A DNA stretch of 64,000 nucleotides from Phaseolus vulgaris (taxonomy: Eukaryota > Streptophyta > Magnoliopsida > Fabales > Fabaceae): NCBI RefSeq assembly GCF_000499845.2, contig NC_023759.2, positions 20,072,864-20,136,863 on the forward strand. Direction: 5' to 3'. Each line of letters begins with the position of its first letter. Positions within the stretch are counted from its first letter, which is position 1. Below are positions 35,493-47,155 of this stretch, in pieces. The position numbers were made by a program, and so were the translations under genes. Below the pieces are notes generated by a model. That model did not search any database and was not told where the DNA came from. It was given only the letters and a program-made list of their open reading frames with translations.

Positions 35493-37255
35493 TCAATGGA
35501 ACTCATCCTTGTCATAAGATACATAGTATGAACTTTGTTTTTGACTTGATTGTTTTCTCAAAATTTGTTTTTCAACTTTAATGCTAAGTTGAATCAAGTC
35601 ATTTAAATCTCTATAAGGTAAAAGTTCAACTTTGTTTCTTATCTCAAGTTTGAGACCACTTAGAAACCTAGCTATGGTGGTATGGTTGTCCTCGTTAATC
35701 CTTGCCCTCTCAATATATGATATCATCTTTTGCCAATATTCTTCTACACTCATATCTTTTTGATGAAGTCTTTGGAGCTTGTCCATCAACTTCCTATTGT
35801 AATGTGAGGGAATATGGCGACATCTCAAGGCTCCCCTAAGGTCATTCCAAGATGTAATGGGAGGGTCCTTGTGGAGATGTCTCTCTCTTTTTAGGGCATT
35901 CCACCAATACATAGCATCACATTCAAAACTTAAGGTAGCTAAGGGTACTTTCTTTTCTTCACTCACATGGTTGTAAGCAAACAAATTCTCTACCCTCATC
36001 TCCCAATATATATATGTTTCTACATCTTCTTTTCCATAGAAATGAGGTAGCTTTACCTTAGCTTCCATTAGGTTTTCTTGTCTCTCTTTTCTAGCTCTCC
36101 TAGGGGATGGTTGATGATATTCATTTGTCCTAAGACTTTTGTACCGCCCTGGTAGTCAGGAGTAATGACGTGGCGTCGAGTTATTATATAGGCGTGTTGG
36201 ATGGGACACCTGGCTGGAAGAAGGGGAGGAAGTCGGGGGGTTCGCGTAGTCGCCAGTTATTAAGTTGACGTGCTCCGATCTCCATCACACCTAAACCGGC
36301 GGTCACCGAGTTGAAGATGAAGTCGCCAGATGTGAACCCAGGCGACCAAGTGATTAGAGATCGCCGAAACAAGGACATCGCCGAAGATGAAGGCAGATAG
36401 GCATTTTCCAGCTGGCCAGAGGATGAGGTCGGGGACAGCTTGCTTGAACATACACGGTGAAGCAGGTAGCGCAGATTATGAAGGCGGCCGGCGAGACCAC
36501 AGGGAAGGTGTGTACGAAGGCACCCGAACTCGCCACCCAGAAGAGATCACGCTCCAAGGCAAATATGCACTGAGTAATATCATGCATAAGTAACTTAGCC
36601 AAAGAAGAGTCAGAAGTAGCGCCCAAGTCAAGGATGCTCCAGATGAAGGCACGTGTGCAGCTGGATGCGAACCACATGTCCAGATGTGTAACTGCCAGGA
36701 GAGAGAAAGTGCCCAGGTATATAAGAGTTTCCAACGAACTTCTAAGGTACGCAGGTTCAGATTGTTTCTTTACGCTTGCGAGTCTTGAGTACACTTAGAG
36801 AGAACTGGTCACAGTTCCTTAGAGTTCTTGAGTTGTACTCTTAAGTAATTGGTGGTTCAGTCGCTGACTTGGGCGTCGGAGCGCGATCGGCCGCAGTGGC
36901 GCCGTTTCGTCTTTTGCAGGTTCTTGAGGTGGATCGCGGTGAAGGACGGAGGCTAACACGGCGCACAAGTCGATCCAAGTTTGACGAGGCGAAGCTCCAG
37001 CGTTTTGGTCAACAGGCAGGATCAACTTTCTTCCCCAAGATAATCATGATGTTTAGAGCTAGATGCATGAGAATGTAATTTTTTTGAAAATTGAGACTTC
37101 TCATCCTTTGCTTTAGTCAATTTATTAGTTTTGGCCTCATTCTCCAATTGTTTAGATGAAATCAATTGCACAACTTGTGAAACTTCTTTCAAAAGAGTTT
37201 TCAAAGATTTTACTTCACTTTCAATAGACTTTGCAGAATGAGAAGAAGAAGACAT
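35493..37255 (-). pseudogene. gag: NA-1 gag, split by a solo Tat LTR
   Basis: The N-terminal part (37255-37025) starts MSSSSHSAKSIESEVKSLKT with a coiled-coil look. After the inserted LTR (36140-37024) the frame resumes and includes the Retrotrans_gag core (KLPHFYGKEDVETYIYWEM, LATLSFECDAMYWWNALKRE, LSGLKLEIRNKVELL). A stop lies at 35493-35495, where NA-2 reads on (DEFQRGEEH). The zinc knuckle beyond it has decayed (YLGNDQLASQC). Closely similar to NA-2 gag at 44881-45801. Confidence 0.85.
36140..37024 (+). repeat. Solo LTR of the Tat-2/Tat-C family inside NA-1
   Basis: 885 bp, TGTACCGCCC...GGCAGGATCA, flanked by ACTTT at 36135-36139 and 37025-37029. TATA box TATATAAG at 36718-36725. No PBS follows, so it is solo. 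It is about 90 bp longer than the other family LTRs owing to extra sequence near 36385-36460. Confidence 0.93.
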
Positions 37256-39106
37256 GACTAGAGCTTTGTGTGTAGAAGTATTTTACTTTGAGAAAATTTA
37301 GGGAAGTCAAAGAAGGTAGTCTTCCAGGTAAGGGAGGTGAGTCATAATGGACTACTTAAATACCAAGCCTTGCCTTAGCCAAAGACTATCCCTTAATGCT
37401 TTCACACAAAGCTTTCTCTTGCTAAACCACTTCAAACACAATTAAGTTGGAGAAATCAAAATTTTAATGCAAGAAAACAATGCAAACTAACTAATTAACC
37501 AAGCAAAAATTAACAAAGCTTTAAGCAAAACAAGACAATTAAAAACGTAACTATCTAAAGCAAAGAGAGGCAATTAAAACAAATAACAATTGCTAAACTA
37601 GATAGTGCTACACTAGTCGGCCCTAGGTGAGGCTTCTTGGACACTTGGAGCCCTTGAAGACACACTCACCGTCTAATCACGTAATTAAAGAAGTAATTAA
37701 CAAGAGTTAAGTAGAAAGAAATTAAGAAAACTCCCTTTGTTGATCTTTTTTTTTGCTATTGGCACTTCCTTGGTTGTCTTTTCTTTGTTGGGCCCTTTAA
37801 GTGTTTGTGGTGTTTTTTGTAGGTATTTGTTTCTGCCCTTGCCTTTGTTCCTCTTAGAATTAGGGAATTAATCTCCAATCCAGCACCTATCAAGCAAGCT
37901 AGACCTCACTCAAGTCAAATTTCCACTCAAATAAGCACCAATTGAGAAACAATCCAGCACCAAATTTAGAGGCCAAAGAATTTAAGCAAGAAACAAATTA
38001 ATTGGAAAAACAGTACCACACAAATGGAATTAAATTGTGACAACTAGAAAGATTTCAATATTAGACAAGAAAATAAAGGTACTCAAAAAGGTAGGCACAC
38101 AAAATGGATCCTAAGAATAGCACTAGAATTGATTTCAAAATAAAAAACAGCACCACTGAAAAATTGTTGTGGGCCAGAGAGCATGATTTTCCCCGATTTA
38201 TGCTGAGCTGTCCTTTTAAGATTTGCTTCTGAAAATTTATACGCCAATAATTCGAGATCTTAAATAAATTCTGGCGTTGGTTTCACTCCAAACGCATGAA
38301 CCATTTTCTTTTAATAAATTTTCTAAAATCAGTGTTCAGTTACGCCAACTGTAGCACCACATTTGCACACTGTTTTTATAATATTTATCATTTTTTTTTC
38401 TATTGACTCTTTTGAGCTGATTCTTTTTTTGTCTTTTCTGTAACACCTCAATATTTCATAATCCAGAGGATCAGAAATTTCCTATGTGGGAAAATAATTT
38501 TCTTAAGCAAAACAGCCAGCACAGAATTATGCAAAACAGGGGATTCTGTAAATCTGGAAAAAACAGCAAGATACCAAAAGAAAAACACAATGGAATTGGT
38601 GAAAAGGAATTTGTGTAGATCTAAACACAAATATGAACTCAAACTAAAAATAAAAAGCACCAAAGGATAAAAAACACAGCAGATTCAGATCAAACATTTA
38701 TACCAAAAACAATAAACAAATAAGCCAAACAAAGTACTACTATGATTTGATGACATTTTTGGAAGAAACATGATTAGACAAAACACATATAGATTCAGAA
38801 ATTAAAAGACTCAAATGAACACAATATGAACCAATTAAAATTGCAATAAGTACTCAAATACCTAAAATAAAAAACAGCAACACAAACTATATGGAATCCT
38901 ACCAAAAATTGCACAAAGATTGCTCAAGAACAATTGAACAAGATGCACCGACTGGAATTTCCAAACAACACACCAATTCAAAACAAAAATTAAAAAACAG
39001 CAAGACAAATATGAAAGATGAAGCACAACATGGATTTAAGAAGAACTCAAAAAGAAAATGACTAAGAACTACTCATCTTTGAAGAACCTATGCTCATGAT
39101 ACCAAA
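37256..39106 (-). other. NA-1 leader region
   Basis: Long AT-rich non-coding leader between PBS and gag, homologous in parts to the NA-2 leader (42993-44880) and to 63000-63852. No gene. The stretch before gag (CTCACCTCCCTTACCTGG.. on minus) is conserved in all three. Confidence 0.6.
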
Positions 39107-39855
39107 TGATGGCATTCTCATGGAGCTCTTCTTGGATGTATGTGAATATGGTGCGGAAGCTATGGGGAAAGTGGGCAAGATCCTCCTAGGATTTGTGGTG
39201 ATCTTGAAGGTGCATGAAATGTATGGAAAAAGGGAGGTTCAGTCAGCCTTCTTGGTAAATGGTGAAGAGAAGATTAGGACCTAGAAACTAGGCAAAGGCA
39301 ATGTATGGCACAATATGGGCAGCATAACATTACTCTCATTAATCTTCCAAATACAAGTGATAGGCTACTCCTTTTATAGGCTAAGGAGGCCGTAAATGTT
39401 ACGCTAAGATAAGATGAAATGTAAGCCAAATGAAATGGAAATGTGAGGCACATGGGCACATGGAGCACATGGGTGCACCTGGCTTCACAAAACCGTCCCT
39501 TGATTAGTGAAGGCTTCTAGAAACCTTTAGCTAATCAAGGTTAACTCATCCTTAATTCTAATGTGCATAAAAATAAACATTTGTCCACATGGCTATGCTA
39601 TTTACACCCCAATTAAAGCTAAACTACACTTGATGGGCCTTCGCGGAATATGTGCTAGTATGCCACTCTCCCATTCATAGCTTTGATCCAAGTCTTCTTG
39701 TCCTAGACGCTCCTAGCTTGGTCTTCTTGTCCTAGACGCTCCTAGCTTGTCTTAGACGCTCCTAGCTTGGTCTTAGACGCTCCTAGCTTGATCTTAGACG
39801 CTCTTGACTTGGCTCTTGCCTTTCATGGAAGGTTGTGCTTGGCCCTCTTCCATCA
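39107..39855 (-). repeat. NA-1 5' LTR (right), 749 bp
   Basis: Near-identical to the left LTR apart from two fewer minisatellite units. PBS adjoins at its left edge (GATACCA, 39099-39104 region). Confidence 0.93.
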
Positions 39856-39860
39856 CAAAG

Positions 39861-40434
39861 GGAACTCATCAAGAAGAGTTAGGTCCCTCTTGTTGCAACG
39901 AATATTCAAGAACTTACCTTTGAAACTGTTATATGACTGTTGGAAGAGCGAAAGCAATGCTCTCCCAGCCACTCCCTTGAAGAAGACCCACAATTGGCAG
40001 CCCAGGCATTTGGCTTCAAAGAAATACAAAAAGACTTCTACTGACGGCAGATGGCCGAAGTGGGTACAAAGGATGGAAAAATCCGAAACGAATGCCCAAC
40101 TATTTGGGTGTAGCTAGGCTGGGGCGACATTGATTTCAGTAAGGAGCTCTTTTTCAAAATTGAACAATGGTAAACGAAGAAGAACTCTCTTGAAGACAAT
40201 GGTGTAAAAATAGCAAAATGGACCATCATGGTCTGAAGACTCATCGCAACAGATGGGCTCGTCCTCTCTAAAGGGGATTATTCTAAAGTCTATACCGCTC
40301 TCCCTACCAAATCGATATTTAAGCTCGCATTTTTCTTTCCTAAGGGCTATTATTTGGTCGCAGGTAGTGTATATGGAGGTTTCCTCTAAGAGGTTTGCAA
40401 AAGCCCAGGAGTACATGTTTCGATAATCCATCAC
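39861..40434 (-). pseudogene. Tat-D antisense gene, exon 1 (split by NA-1)
   Basis: Open at 40434-40114 (MMDYRNMYSWAFANLLEETS ... PICCDESSDHDGPFCYFYT ... FEKELLTEINVAPA). It then continues in a shifted frame with LHPNSWAFV and SVEVFLYFFEAK up to the NA-1 insertion at LLDEFPL. Across the insertion the frame resumes at 33095 downward with YWTQNPNFQGAW, so the two halves are one former exon. A 5' UTR intron is plausible (donor GAATCAAG|GTACC near 40650, acceptor GTTCTAG near 40446). CACGTGGC lies upstream on minus at 40848-40841. Confidence 0.7.
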
Positions 40435-40999
40435 AACATAATATCTAGAACAGAAAACAAATAAGCAAATACACGTACACGTTTAGGTAGAGAAAACAAA
40501 CATGCATTCCAGATTCAACCAAAACAACGAGGCAAACAGAAATGGAAATCAGAATCGAATGAGTGCAAAATAGTCCTAGAATAGGTGATATGATCTTGAT
40601 AAAAACGTTAAGCGATACCAACACGTAGTCATGGGTCAGAGGAGGTACCTTGATTCAAAAGGCGAGTCGAGGCGAGGAGCTTTCCTAGGTTTAGGGAGAA
40701 GGTGTAGAGAAATTGGGGGGGGAGGCGCGAGAGCTTTGAGAAGGAAAAATGGAATAGTGAGAAGTGATGAGGTTTTTCAAATGTTAAAAGACACAGTGTT
40801 GGGAAGAGTAAGCGACAATTCTTTCTAGCCATTGACGAGGGCCACGTGTACGCTCATGACGGAGTATGATGAGATGTCCACTTAGAAACGCTTCGTGCGT
40901 CGCGCCACACGTGCCACTACCCACAAGACACGTAAGCTACCAAGGGCGAGCAAGTAGCCTCTTCGCTGAAACAAGCTCAGCTCAAGCCTGGGGGCCTTG

Positions 41000-41646
41000 T
41001 GTAGTGGACCAAAGCGCTCAGAGCTCAACACTCGGTGGTCGGACCTCGGCACTTGCCATAGGCAGGTCAGCTCGGCTCTTGGGCCAAGTTGGTGGGTCAT
41101 GTGATTAGGCCCATATGTATATCTTAGTTCCGTTTCCGTATAACCCTTTGTGCATAAGGCCTAGGCAGCTAGCGAGAGGTAGTTTTGGACCTTGGGTGTG
41201 CTTAGTATGGAGGGGGTCTAGCTTAAGTAAACGTTTCCTTTTAAACCTAAGCCCATGTGTGCTAGGGAACGTAGAGGTTAGGTTGCATGTGTTCAAAAGA
41301 TAGCGTAGCACCACACTAAGGGTGCCTTTGAACACCAAGAGAGTGTGCCTTTGAACATAATATTTTCTTGCTGAGTATGCTTTCAGTTGAGATTATATTC
41401 TCGTGAAGGAAAGTTGTTACAAGAGGTAAACTATGAAAGGGACTTGAGATCCCAAGTTAAGGTACCTTGTTCCTAAGACTGAAATTTACTACTTCTTAAA
41501 TTCTATAAGCCTTATACTGACTTGATCGTCGGAGTGCAATCAACAGGTAGGGCCCCTCTGTTTCAATGGAGTTACGTTCCAGAGCAACAAGAGATAAGAC
41601 GAATTTGTGAAGAAACAGACGGAGCTAGAGCTTGTCATCAGAATCA
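41000..41646 (+). repeat. Tat-D 3' LTR (boundaries approximate)
   Basis: Begins TGTAGTGGACC after a PPT-like CCTGGGGGCCTTG. Its end (GACTTGATCGTCGGAGTGC.. to CATCAGAATCA) resembles the end of the Tat-2/Tat-C LTR (GACTTGAGCGTTGGAGTGC.. to GGCAGGATCA). Strongly diverged and shorter. Confidence 0.5.
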
Positions 41647-42041
41647 ACCGACGAGCAAGTCAACCGATAAGAACACCTCCGATAAGTTACTAAGGTTGAT
41701 TTCAAAACCTTAGGAAAATTTTCTCTAATTTATTTTTAATTTTCTTCTCATCTTTTATCTCTTTTCTGGGTTCTCATTTCCCTATTTCCTTCTCATCCCT
41801 TAATGAGCTTTGATCTGTTCATCTTTTGATTCATTATCGGGTTCATGAAATTGGAACAACTCCGGTGACAAGTGAAATCGGTGCGCAAGTTTGATGAAAG
41901 AACGGTCACAGTGCGAATCGAAGAAATGTGTCGTCATTGTTTCTCTCGCACTACTTTCCACTGTTCCCTCCTTCCTCCCTTTCATCACCAAGAAATCATG
42001 AGCACTCTTCACACCGATCTGAATCTGTTCAATTCACCGTG
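41647..42041 (+). other. Probable host 5' flank of the interrupted gene
   Basis: Unlike the surrounding elements. Pyrimidine-rich stretches (about 41705-41800 and 41940-41990) precede an ATG at 42042, compatible with a plant promoter and 5' UTR. I see no clear TATA box. Confidence 0.35.
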
Positions 42042-42275
42042 ATGGATATCGCGAATGACGTCATGTCAAAGATGGAGGCGCTGGAGCGCGATAATACGTC
42101 AAAGAAGGATGAGATCTACGAGCTGAGGAAGGAGATCCAGTCGTTGCGACGAGAGGCAGAGGAGCTGGAGTTGGAGGTGAATGTCGTTGAGGAGGCCGAA
42201 TTAGAGGCGGCGGTGCTGAGCAGCGTGCTCAAGGATCAAGAGAGAACACTGGTGTTTCTCGAATAGGGGACGAAG
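42042..42275 (+). pseudogene. Host coiled-coil gene, 5' part (split by NA-2)
   Basis: Encodes MDIANDVMSKMEALERDNTS, then a highly charged heptad-rich helix (KKDEIYELRKEIQSLRREAE, VVEEAELEAAVLSSVLKDQE). A TAG lies at 42264-42266. The codons GGG ACG AAG then reach the NA-2 insertion, and the frame resumes exactly in register at 61585 with TLKQVKAECDIKVRDLEW. Removing NA-2 and one CGAAG copy gives a 134-codon reading frame with that single stop. The style resembles plant coiled-coil proteins such as the PMD (peroxisomal and mitochondrial division factor) family, but this is only an impression. It is the only non-element coding sequence recognised here. It may be a truncated gene copy. Confidence 0.55.
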
Positions 42276-42972
42276 TGAAGGAAGAGGCCCAAGCACAAGC
42301 CCACATGCAAGCCCACCAAAGGGTAGATTTGGGCCAACCCCAAAGTTATGGCCAAGAGGATCCAAGAAGACGTTCTTTTACATGCTCAAATGCCATAAAC
42401 TCTAGTGTAGAGTAGACTTTAATTTCTTGTCAACATTAGCATAGGAACTTTATTTGTAATTTTTCTTAGAATTATTTTTGGCACCTAAAACACCAACCTA
42501 GGTAAACTTAGAGTTTCTAAAAAAACCTCTAAATTTACCAAGGTCGGTCTAGAAAGCCCATGGAGGGGGTGAGCATGCAAACTAGACACACCCCTCCCCA
42601 TGTGCTCATTTAGGCTCCACTTTTGGGAGGGGAATTCATTTGAATTTCCCTCCACTCTCTTTTGAATTTCTAGCCCTCTAAATACTATAAATTACGGTGC
42701 TTGGCTCTCATTTTGTAAGATTAATTTGAGTAATGAAATGCTGCCAAAATGTGTCATTCTTACTCCCTTGCCTAAAATCTCTTTAGATTTAGGTCTCTAA
42801 TCTTCAAACCTTTCACCTACAAAGAGAGTTGGCCAAACCTCTCTCACTCTCCTACTCTTTATGCACCTCCAAGGCTACCACAACTCTTAGGAGAGCCTTG
42901 TTCCACCAACAATCCATTGAAGCTTCCGCAAACCACCACAAAAACCGCAAGGAGAAGAGCTCAATGCCATCA
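42276..42972 (+). repeat. NA-2 5' LTR, 697 bp
   Basis: TGAAGGAAGAGGCCC...AATGCCATCA; the 3' partner begins TGATGGAAGAGGCCC. TATA-like TATAAATTA near 42686. The U3 has AAGCACAAGCCCACATGC, shared in style with NA-1 and the solo LTR at 14012. Confidence 0.93.
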
Positions 42973-42974
42973 TT

Positions 42975-42992
42975 TGGTATCTAGAGCTATGG
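42975..42992 (+). other. NA-2 primer-binding site
   Basis: TGGTATCTAGAGCTATGG two bases after the LTR, a variant of the initiator tRNA-Met site (TGGTATCAGAGC). Confidence 0.65.
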
Positions 42993-44880
42993 TCTTCAAG
43001 AGATAAGTGTCTCTTTGTATATTTCTGTTTGAGTTCTTCTTATCTTCATGATGTTCATCTTTTGTTCATGTTGTCTTTCTGTTTTTACGTTTTTAATTTG
43101 ATTTAGATGCTATTAGAAGCATTTCAATCGGTAGAAATTGTTCAATTTGTTCTTGAGCACCTTATTTTCCAATTTTGTGTAGGATTCTATGGTGAATTGT
43201 GTTGCTGTTTCGATTTTAGGATATTTGAGTCTTGCTTGAATTTCTGTTCGGTTCATATGATGTGCTTGAGTCATTTTATTTTCTGGATCTATAAGTTTTG
43301 TCTATTCATGTAATTCCAAAATTATCAACAAATCTTATTAGTACTTTTCTTGATTAATTTGTTTCTTGTTTTGATTTCAGTGTTTAATTTGAATTCTGAA
43401 TTGATTTGTTCCTTTGGTGCATTTTTCCTTTTAGTTTGAGTTCATAATTGTATGCTAGATCCATACAAATTCTATCACATTCATTCCATTGTGTTTTTGT
43501 AGTTTCTCATTCTGTTTTTAATTCCAGATTTAGGAATCCTCTGTTTTAACAAATTTTGTTCTGGCTGTTTTGTGTTATGAAAATTAAATACGTTAAAAGA
43601 AAATTATAAAATTCTGGATTTCAGAGGTGTTAAGTGTTAGCAAAATAAGAAAAAAAAAGAATTAGCTGAAAAGGAAAAATAGAAAAAAAAGAAAGATAAA
43701 TCACACAAAAAAAAGTGTGCATTCTGACGTTAGAAACTGGTGGTAATGGGACACTGATTTTGAAAACTTTATCATAATTAATAGGTGCATATTTTTTGTG
43801 TGATTCCAGCTCCAAAAGTTTTTTAAGAAACTGAATTGTTTGTTTTTAAATTTTCAGAAGCAAATTCAAAATAGCCAACTCACCATAAATTTTTGAAGTC
43901 ACGCTTTCTGAACCTTAATTTTCCAGTAGTGCTGTTTTTGTTTTTCAAATCAATTTTTGTGCCATTCCTTAGATTCCATTTGTGTGCTATCCTTTGTTGA
44001 GTGCCTATTTTTTTTATTTGATTGTTCAATTTCATTATGAACTCTTTCTAGTTGTGTCATATTATTAAATCCAATTGCAGTGGTGCTGTTTTTAAAATTT
44101 AATTGTTTCTTGCTTTCTTTTCTTGACCTCTATATTGTTGGTGGATAAATTTCAATTGGTGCTTGTTGAGTGGAATTTGACTTGAGGAGAGTCTAGCTCT
44201 ACTTAGTAGGTACTATTTTTGAAGAATTTAATTGCTTAAATCATAAGAGGATCAAGGCAAGGGGCAACAACAAATACAAATACCAAAATACACCATACAC
44301 TTTGAAGGACACAACAAAGAAGAGCAAAGACAAGACAAAGGAGTGCATAGCTTGGCAACGCTGAAATTTAATTTTTGCAATTCAATTTCTTTGCATTTCT
44401 TGAGTTGTAATTACATTTCACTTTTGTTAATTAGTGGATTAATCACGAATTAGACAGTGAGTGTGTTTTCAAAGGCTCAAAGTGTCTAAGAAGCCTCACC
44501 TAGGAAACGACTAATTTAAGCTTTGTAGATTAGCCTTGTTAATTGTGTTAGCTAGATTTCTCTACGTTAATCTTTGCTTAATCTTGCTTCAATTTGCTTA
44601 TGCTTATCTTTGTTTAAAGCTTTGATAAATTGCTTTAGTTGTTAAATATCTTTGCATTGTTTTTCTTGCATAAAATTTGATTTCTCCATCCTCATTGTGT
44701 TCTAAGTGATTTACTTAGAAAAAGAATTGTGTGAAGATTTTGAGGGATAGTTTTTGGCTAAGGCAAGATTTGGTACTTAAGTAGTCCTTAGTGACTCACC
44801 TCTCTTACCTGGAAAGCTACCTTCATTAACTTTCCTCTTCTTTATTGAAGTAAAGCACTTCTAAACACAAAGTTTTAGTC
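42993..44880 (+). other. NA-2 leader region
   Basis: Long AT-rich leader. About 43430-44880 is homologous in order to 63000-63852 (for example TAGATTCCATTTGTGTGCTATC, GGTACTTAAG..GTGA(T)CCACCTC). No gene is supported; short open frames here are not conserved. Confidence 0.6.
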
Positions 44881-45900
44881 ATGTCTTTTCACTCCTCTAA
44901 ATCTCTTGAAAGTGATGTGAAGTCCTTAAAATCTCTTTTAAAACAACTTTCCAAGGACGTTCAATTAATTTCATATAGACAAATAGAGGATGAGGCCAAA
45001 ATTAATGAATTGACTAAAGCAAAGGATGAAAATTCTCAAAATTAAAAAAAATTACATTCTCATGCATCTAACTCTAAAGATCATGATTCTTTTGGGGAGG
45101 GAAGTCTTAGAATAAATTAATATTATCAACCACCCCATAGGAGGAATAGAAAAGAGAGACAAGAAAACCTAAAGGAGGTTAAGGTAGAGCTACCTCATTT
45201 CTATGGAAAAGAAGATGTAGAAACATATCTATATTGGGAGATGAAGGTAGAGCAATTGTTTGCTTGCAACCATGTGAGTGAAGAAAAGAAAGTATCCTTA
45301 GCTACCTTAAGTTTTCAAGGTGATGCTATGTATTGGTGGAATGCCCTAAAAAGAGAGAGACATCTCCACAAGGACCCTCCCATTACATATTGGAATGACC
45401 TTAGGGGAGCCTTGAGATGTCGCCATATTCCCTCACTTTACAATAGGAAGTTGATGGACAAGCTCCAAAGAATTCATCAAAGAAATATGAGTGTAGAAGA
45501 ATATTGGCAAAAGATGATGCCATATATTAAGAGGGCAAGAATTAATAAAGAAAACCATACCACCATATCTAGGTTTTTAAGTGGTCTCAAACTTGAGATA
45601 AGAAACAAAGTTGAACTTTTACCTTATAGAGATTTAAATGACTTGATTCAACTTAGCATTAAAGTTGAAAAACAAATTTTGAGAAAACAATTAAGTCAAA
45701 AACAAAGTTCATACTCTGTATCTTGTGACAAGGATGAGTTCCAAAGAGGGGAAGAACATATAAAAGAAACATCTCTAAAACTTTCTCAAAACCTAGCCTA
45801 GCATATCTCACACACTCAAGCTAGAGAAATTCAATGTTTAGAATGTCTTGGTAAGGGTCATTTAGCATCTAATTGTTCCAATGAAAGATCTATGATCTTA
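44881..45900 (+). pseudogene. gag: NA-2 gag with intact zinc knuckle, a few stops
   Basis: Starts MSFHSSKSLESDVKSLKSLL (coiled coil). Stops at about 45043 and 45118 break the N-terminal part. The core (ELPHFYGKEDVETYLYWEMK, SFQGDAMYWWNALKRERHL, LSGLKLEIRNKVELLPY) is open from about 45121 to 45801. After another stop, a canonical CX2CX4HX4C knuckle follows (CLECLGKGHLASNC) at about 45840. Better preserved than NA-1 gag. Gag supplies the particle; non-autonomous elements often keep it while borrowing pol. Confidence 0.85.
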
Positions 45901-45924
45901 AAGAACAAAGATGAATATAGTAGC

Positions 45925-47155
45925 TGTTCCGTCCGGTTGACCGGGACGTCTTCGTGCGCGACCTCAACCGCCAGCTAGGGACTCCTTCCCGCTGATTGCC
46001 TGTGGATTCCTGCAAAAAAGAGGACAAAGAGGCGCCCTAGTGGCCGTTTGCACTCCGACGCTCAAGTCAGCCAACAAGAAACACCAAAACTATTCACCTC
46101 CGTCTCTGAGCACCGCGTATGGCACTCTGAAGGTGGTAAGAAATAACTGTGTACTGTGTATCGGTGTTCTCTCTTTCAGGCAAAAATATTCCCCTGTCCC
46201 TTGTTCGTAAATAATGAAGCACGAGCAAGCAACTAGAGAGCTCTCGTAAATTTGCAGAAAGTTCGAACCCTTTTTCCAACATTCTCCGCGCTATTTAAAC
46301 TACCCAAGCATTTAAAGCGCCTTAAAGCGCTTTTAATCACAAACGTAACGCACTCATCAAAGCGCTTAATTAGAAAACGTAGCGCATTTAAGACGTTGAA
46401 ACGCTCGGGAGCCATTATAGTACCTGAATGCTCGAAAGGGAAACTGTATTGAATGACTTTTAATTACCTGGCACCTGACCAAAGGGTGTTTCTATTTTGG
46501 CATGGTTGTCGTACACGTGGAGGGCCTCACGACGCCATGACCCCGTCTGGGGGCGTTTCTGCCCATCTGGGGACGTTTCTACGTGTGAGTCCTCCTGCTT
46601 GGGAGTGCTACTGCGCTAGGGGTGACTTTTTGGGTGCCAACTCATGCCCCCAATTATCTAGTCACTTACTTTGAGAGCGTATCTGCCTTCCTCTTGTACC
46701 CTGCGCCCGGTTGCCCTGGGCGTGACTTTCCTCTTGAGTCGTATCTGCCCCACAGGCGTCTCTGGGGCGGGAGGAGCACTTCACGAGTCAGGCTGCCCTA
46801 CACTGGTACTATTACTATGGCCTTGAAGCCACCTTTTCCTTCTCTTTATCACTGCCCCGGGTTATCGGGACCTGAGGCCTTCCCACGGCATCGTTGCCTC
46901 CATGGTCTTTCCTACCCATGGGTATCGGGCAACCACACCGTGATTGCCTTGCTTCAGCACTGTTTGATCTGGCAACGCCCTGGTTGGGCGACGCCTTTAC
47001 CTAGGCGACGCCTTGCCTTGGCGACACGACGCCTGGCCTTGGCGACGCTTCCTCTTGGCGTCTCTCTACCTAGGCGACATCTTGCGTTGACTTTGACTCT
47101 CCAGCCGTTGACTTTGACTTTGACTTAGTCAACGCCCCGGATACGGGACGGTACA
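45925..47155 (-). repeat. Solo LTR, 1231 bp, target duplication GTAGC
   Basis: TGTTCCGTCC...ACGGTACA on plus, flanked by GTAGC at 45920-45924 and 47156-47160. Reversed it starts TGTACCGTCC, the Tat-like LTR start, and ends CCGGACGGAACA, so true orientation is probably minus. Contains GGCGACGCC-type repeats near 46975-47095 and a homolog of 27680-28752. Confidence 0.85.

Larger units (their letters stand above)
33101..39855 (-). mobile_element. NA-1: non-autonomous Ty3/gypsy element
   Basis: LTRs 33101-33898 and 39107-39855, TSD CAAAG at 33096-33100 and 39856-39860. PBS on minus at about 39087-39104 (TGGTATCATGAGC type, close to initiator tRNA-Met); PPT (AAGAGGGAGGGGA on minus) beside the left LTR. 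Internally it has gag (37255-35493) and an open 382-codon remnant of protease and integrase, but no RT or RNase H. It inserted into exon 1 of the Tat-D antisense gene at a Leu codon and was itself hit by a Tat LTR (36140-37024). It shares gag and LTR ends with NA-2, so both belong to one family group. Confidence 0.88.
29122..41646 (+). mobile_element. Tat-D: old, 5'-truncated Tat element
   Basis: Plus strand: integrase remnant (29122-30186), the conserved post-pol block (about 30228-30278), a spacer with degenerate repeats, an antisense gene on minus (40434 to 31956, split by NA-1), a PPT-like CCTGGGGGCC (40987-40996) and a 3' LTR (about 41000-41646). It has the same order as Tat-C. The 5' LTR, gag and most of pol are gone. 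Confidence 0.75.

Noticed and set aside
36140..37024. 5' LTR of a further element inside NA-1
   Set aside because: Both sides carry ACTTT directly next to the LTR and there is no PBS or internal region, so it is a solo LTR.
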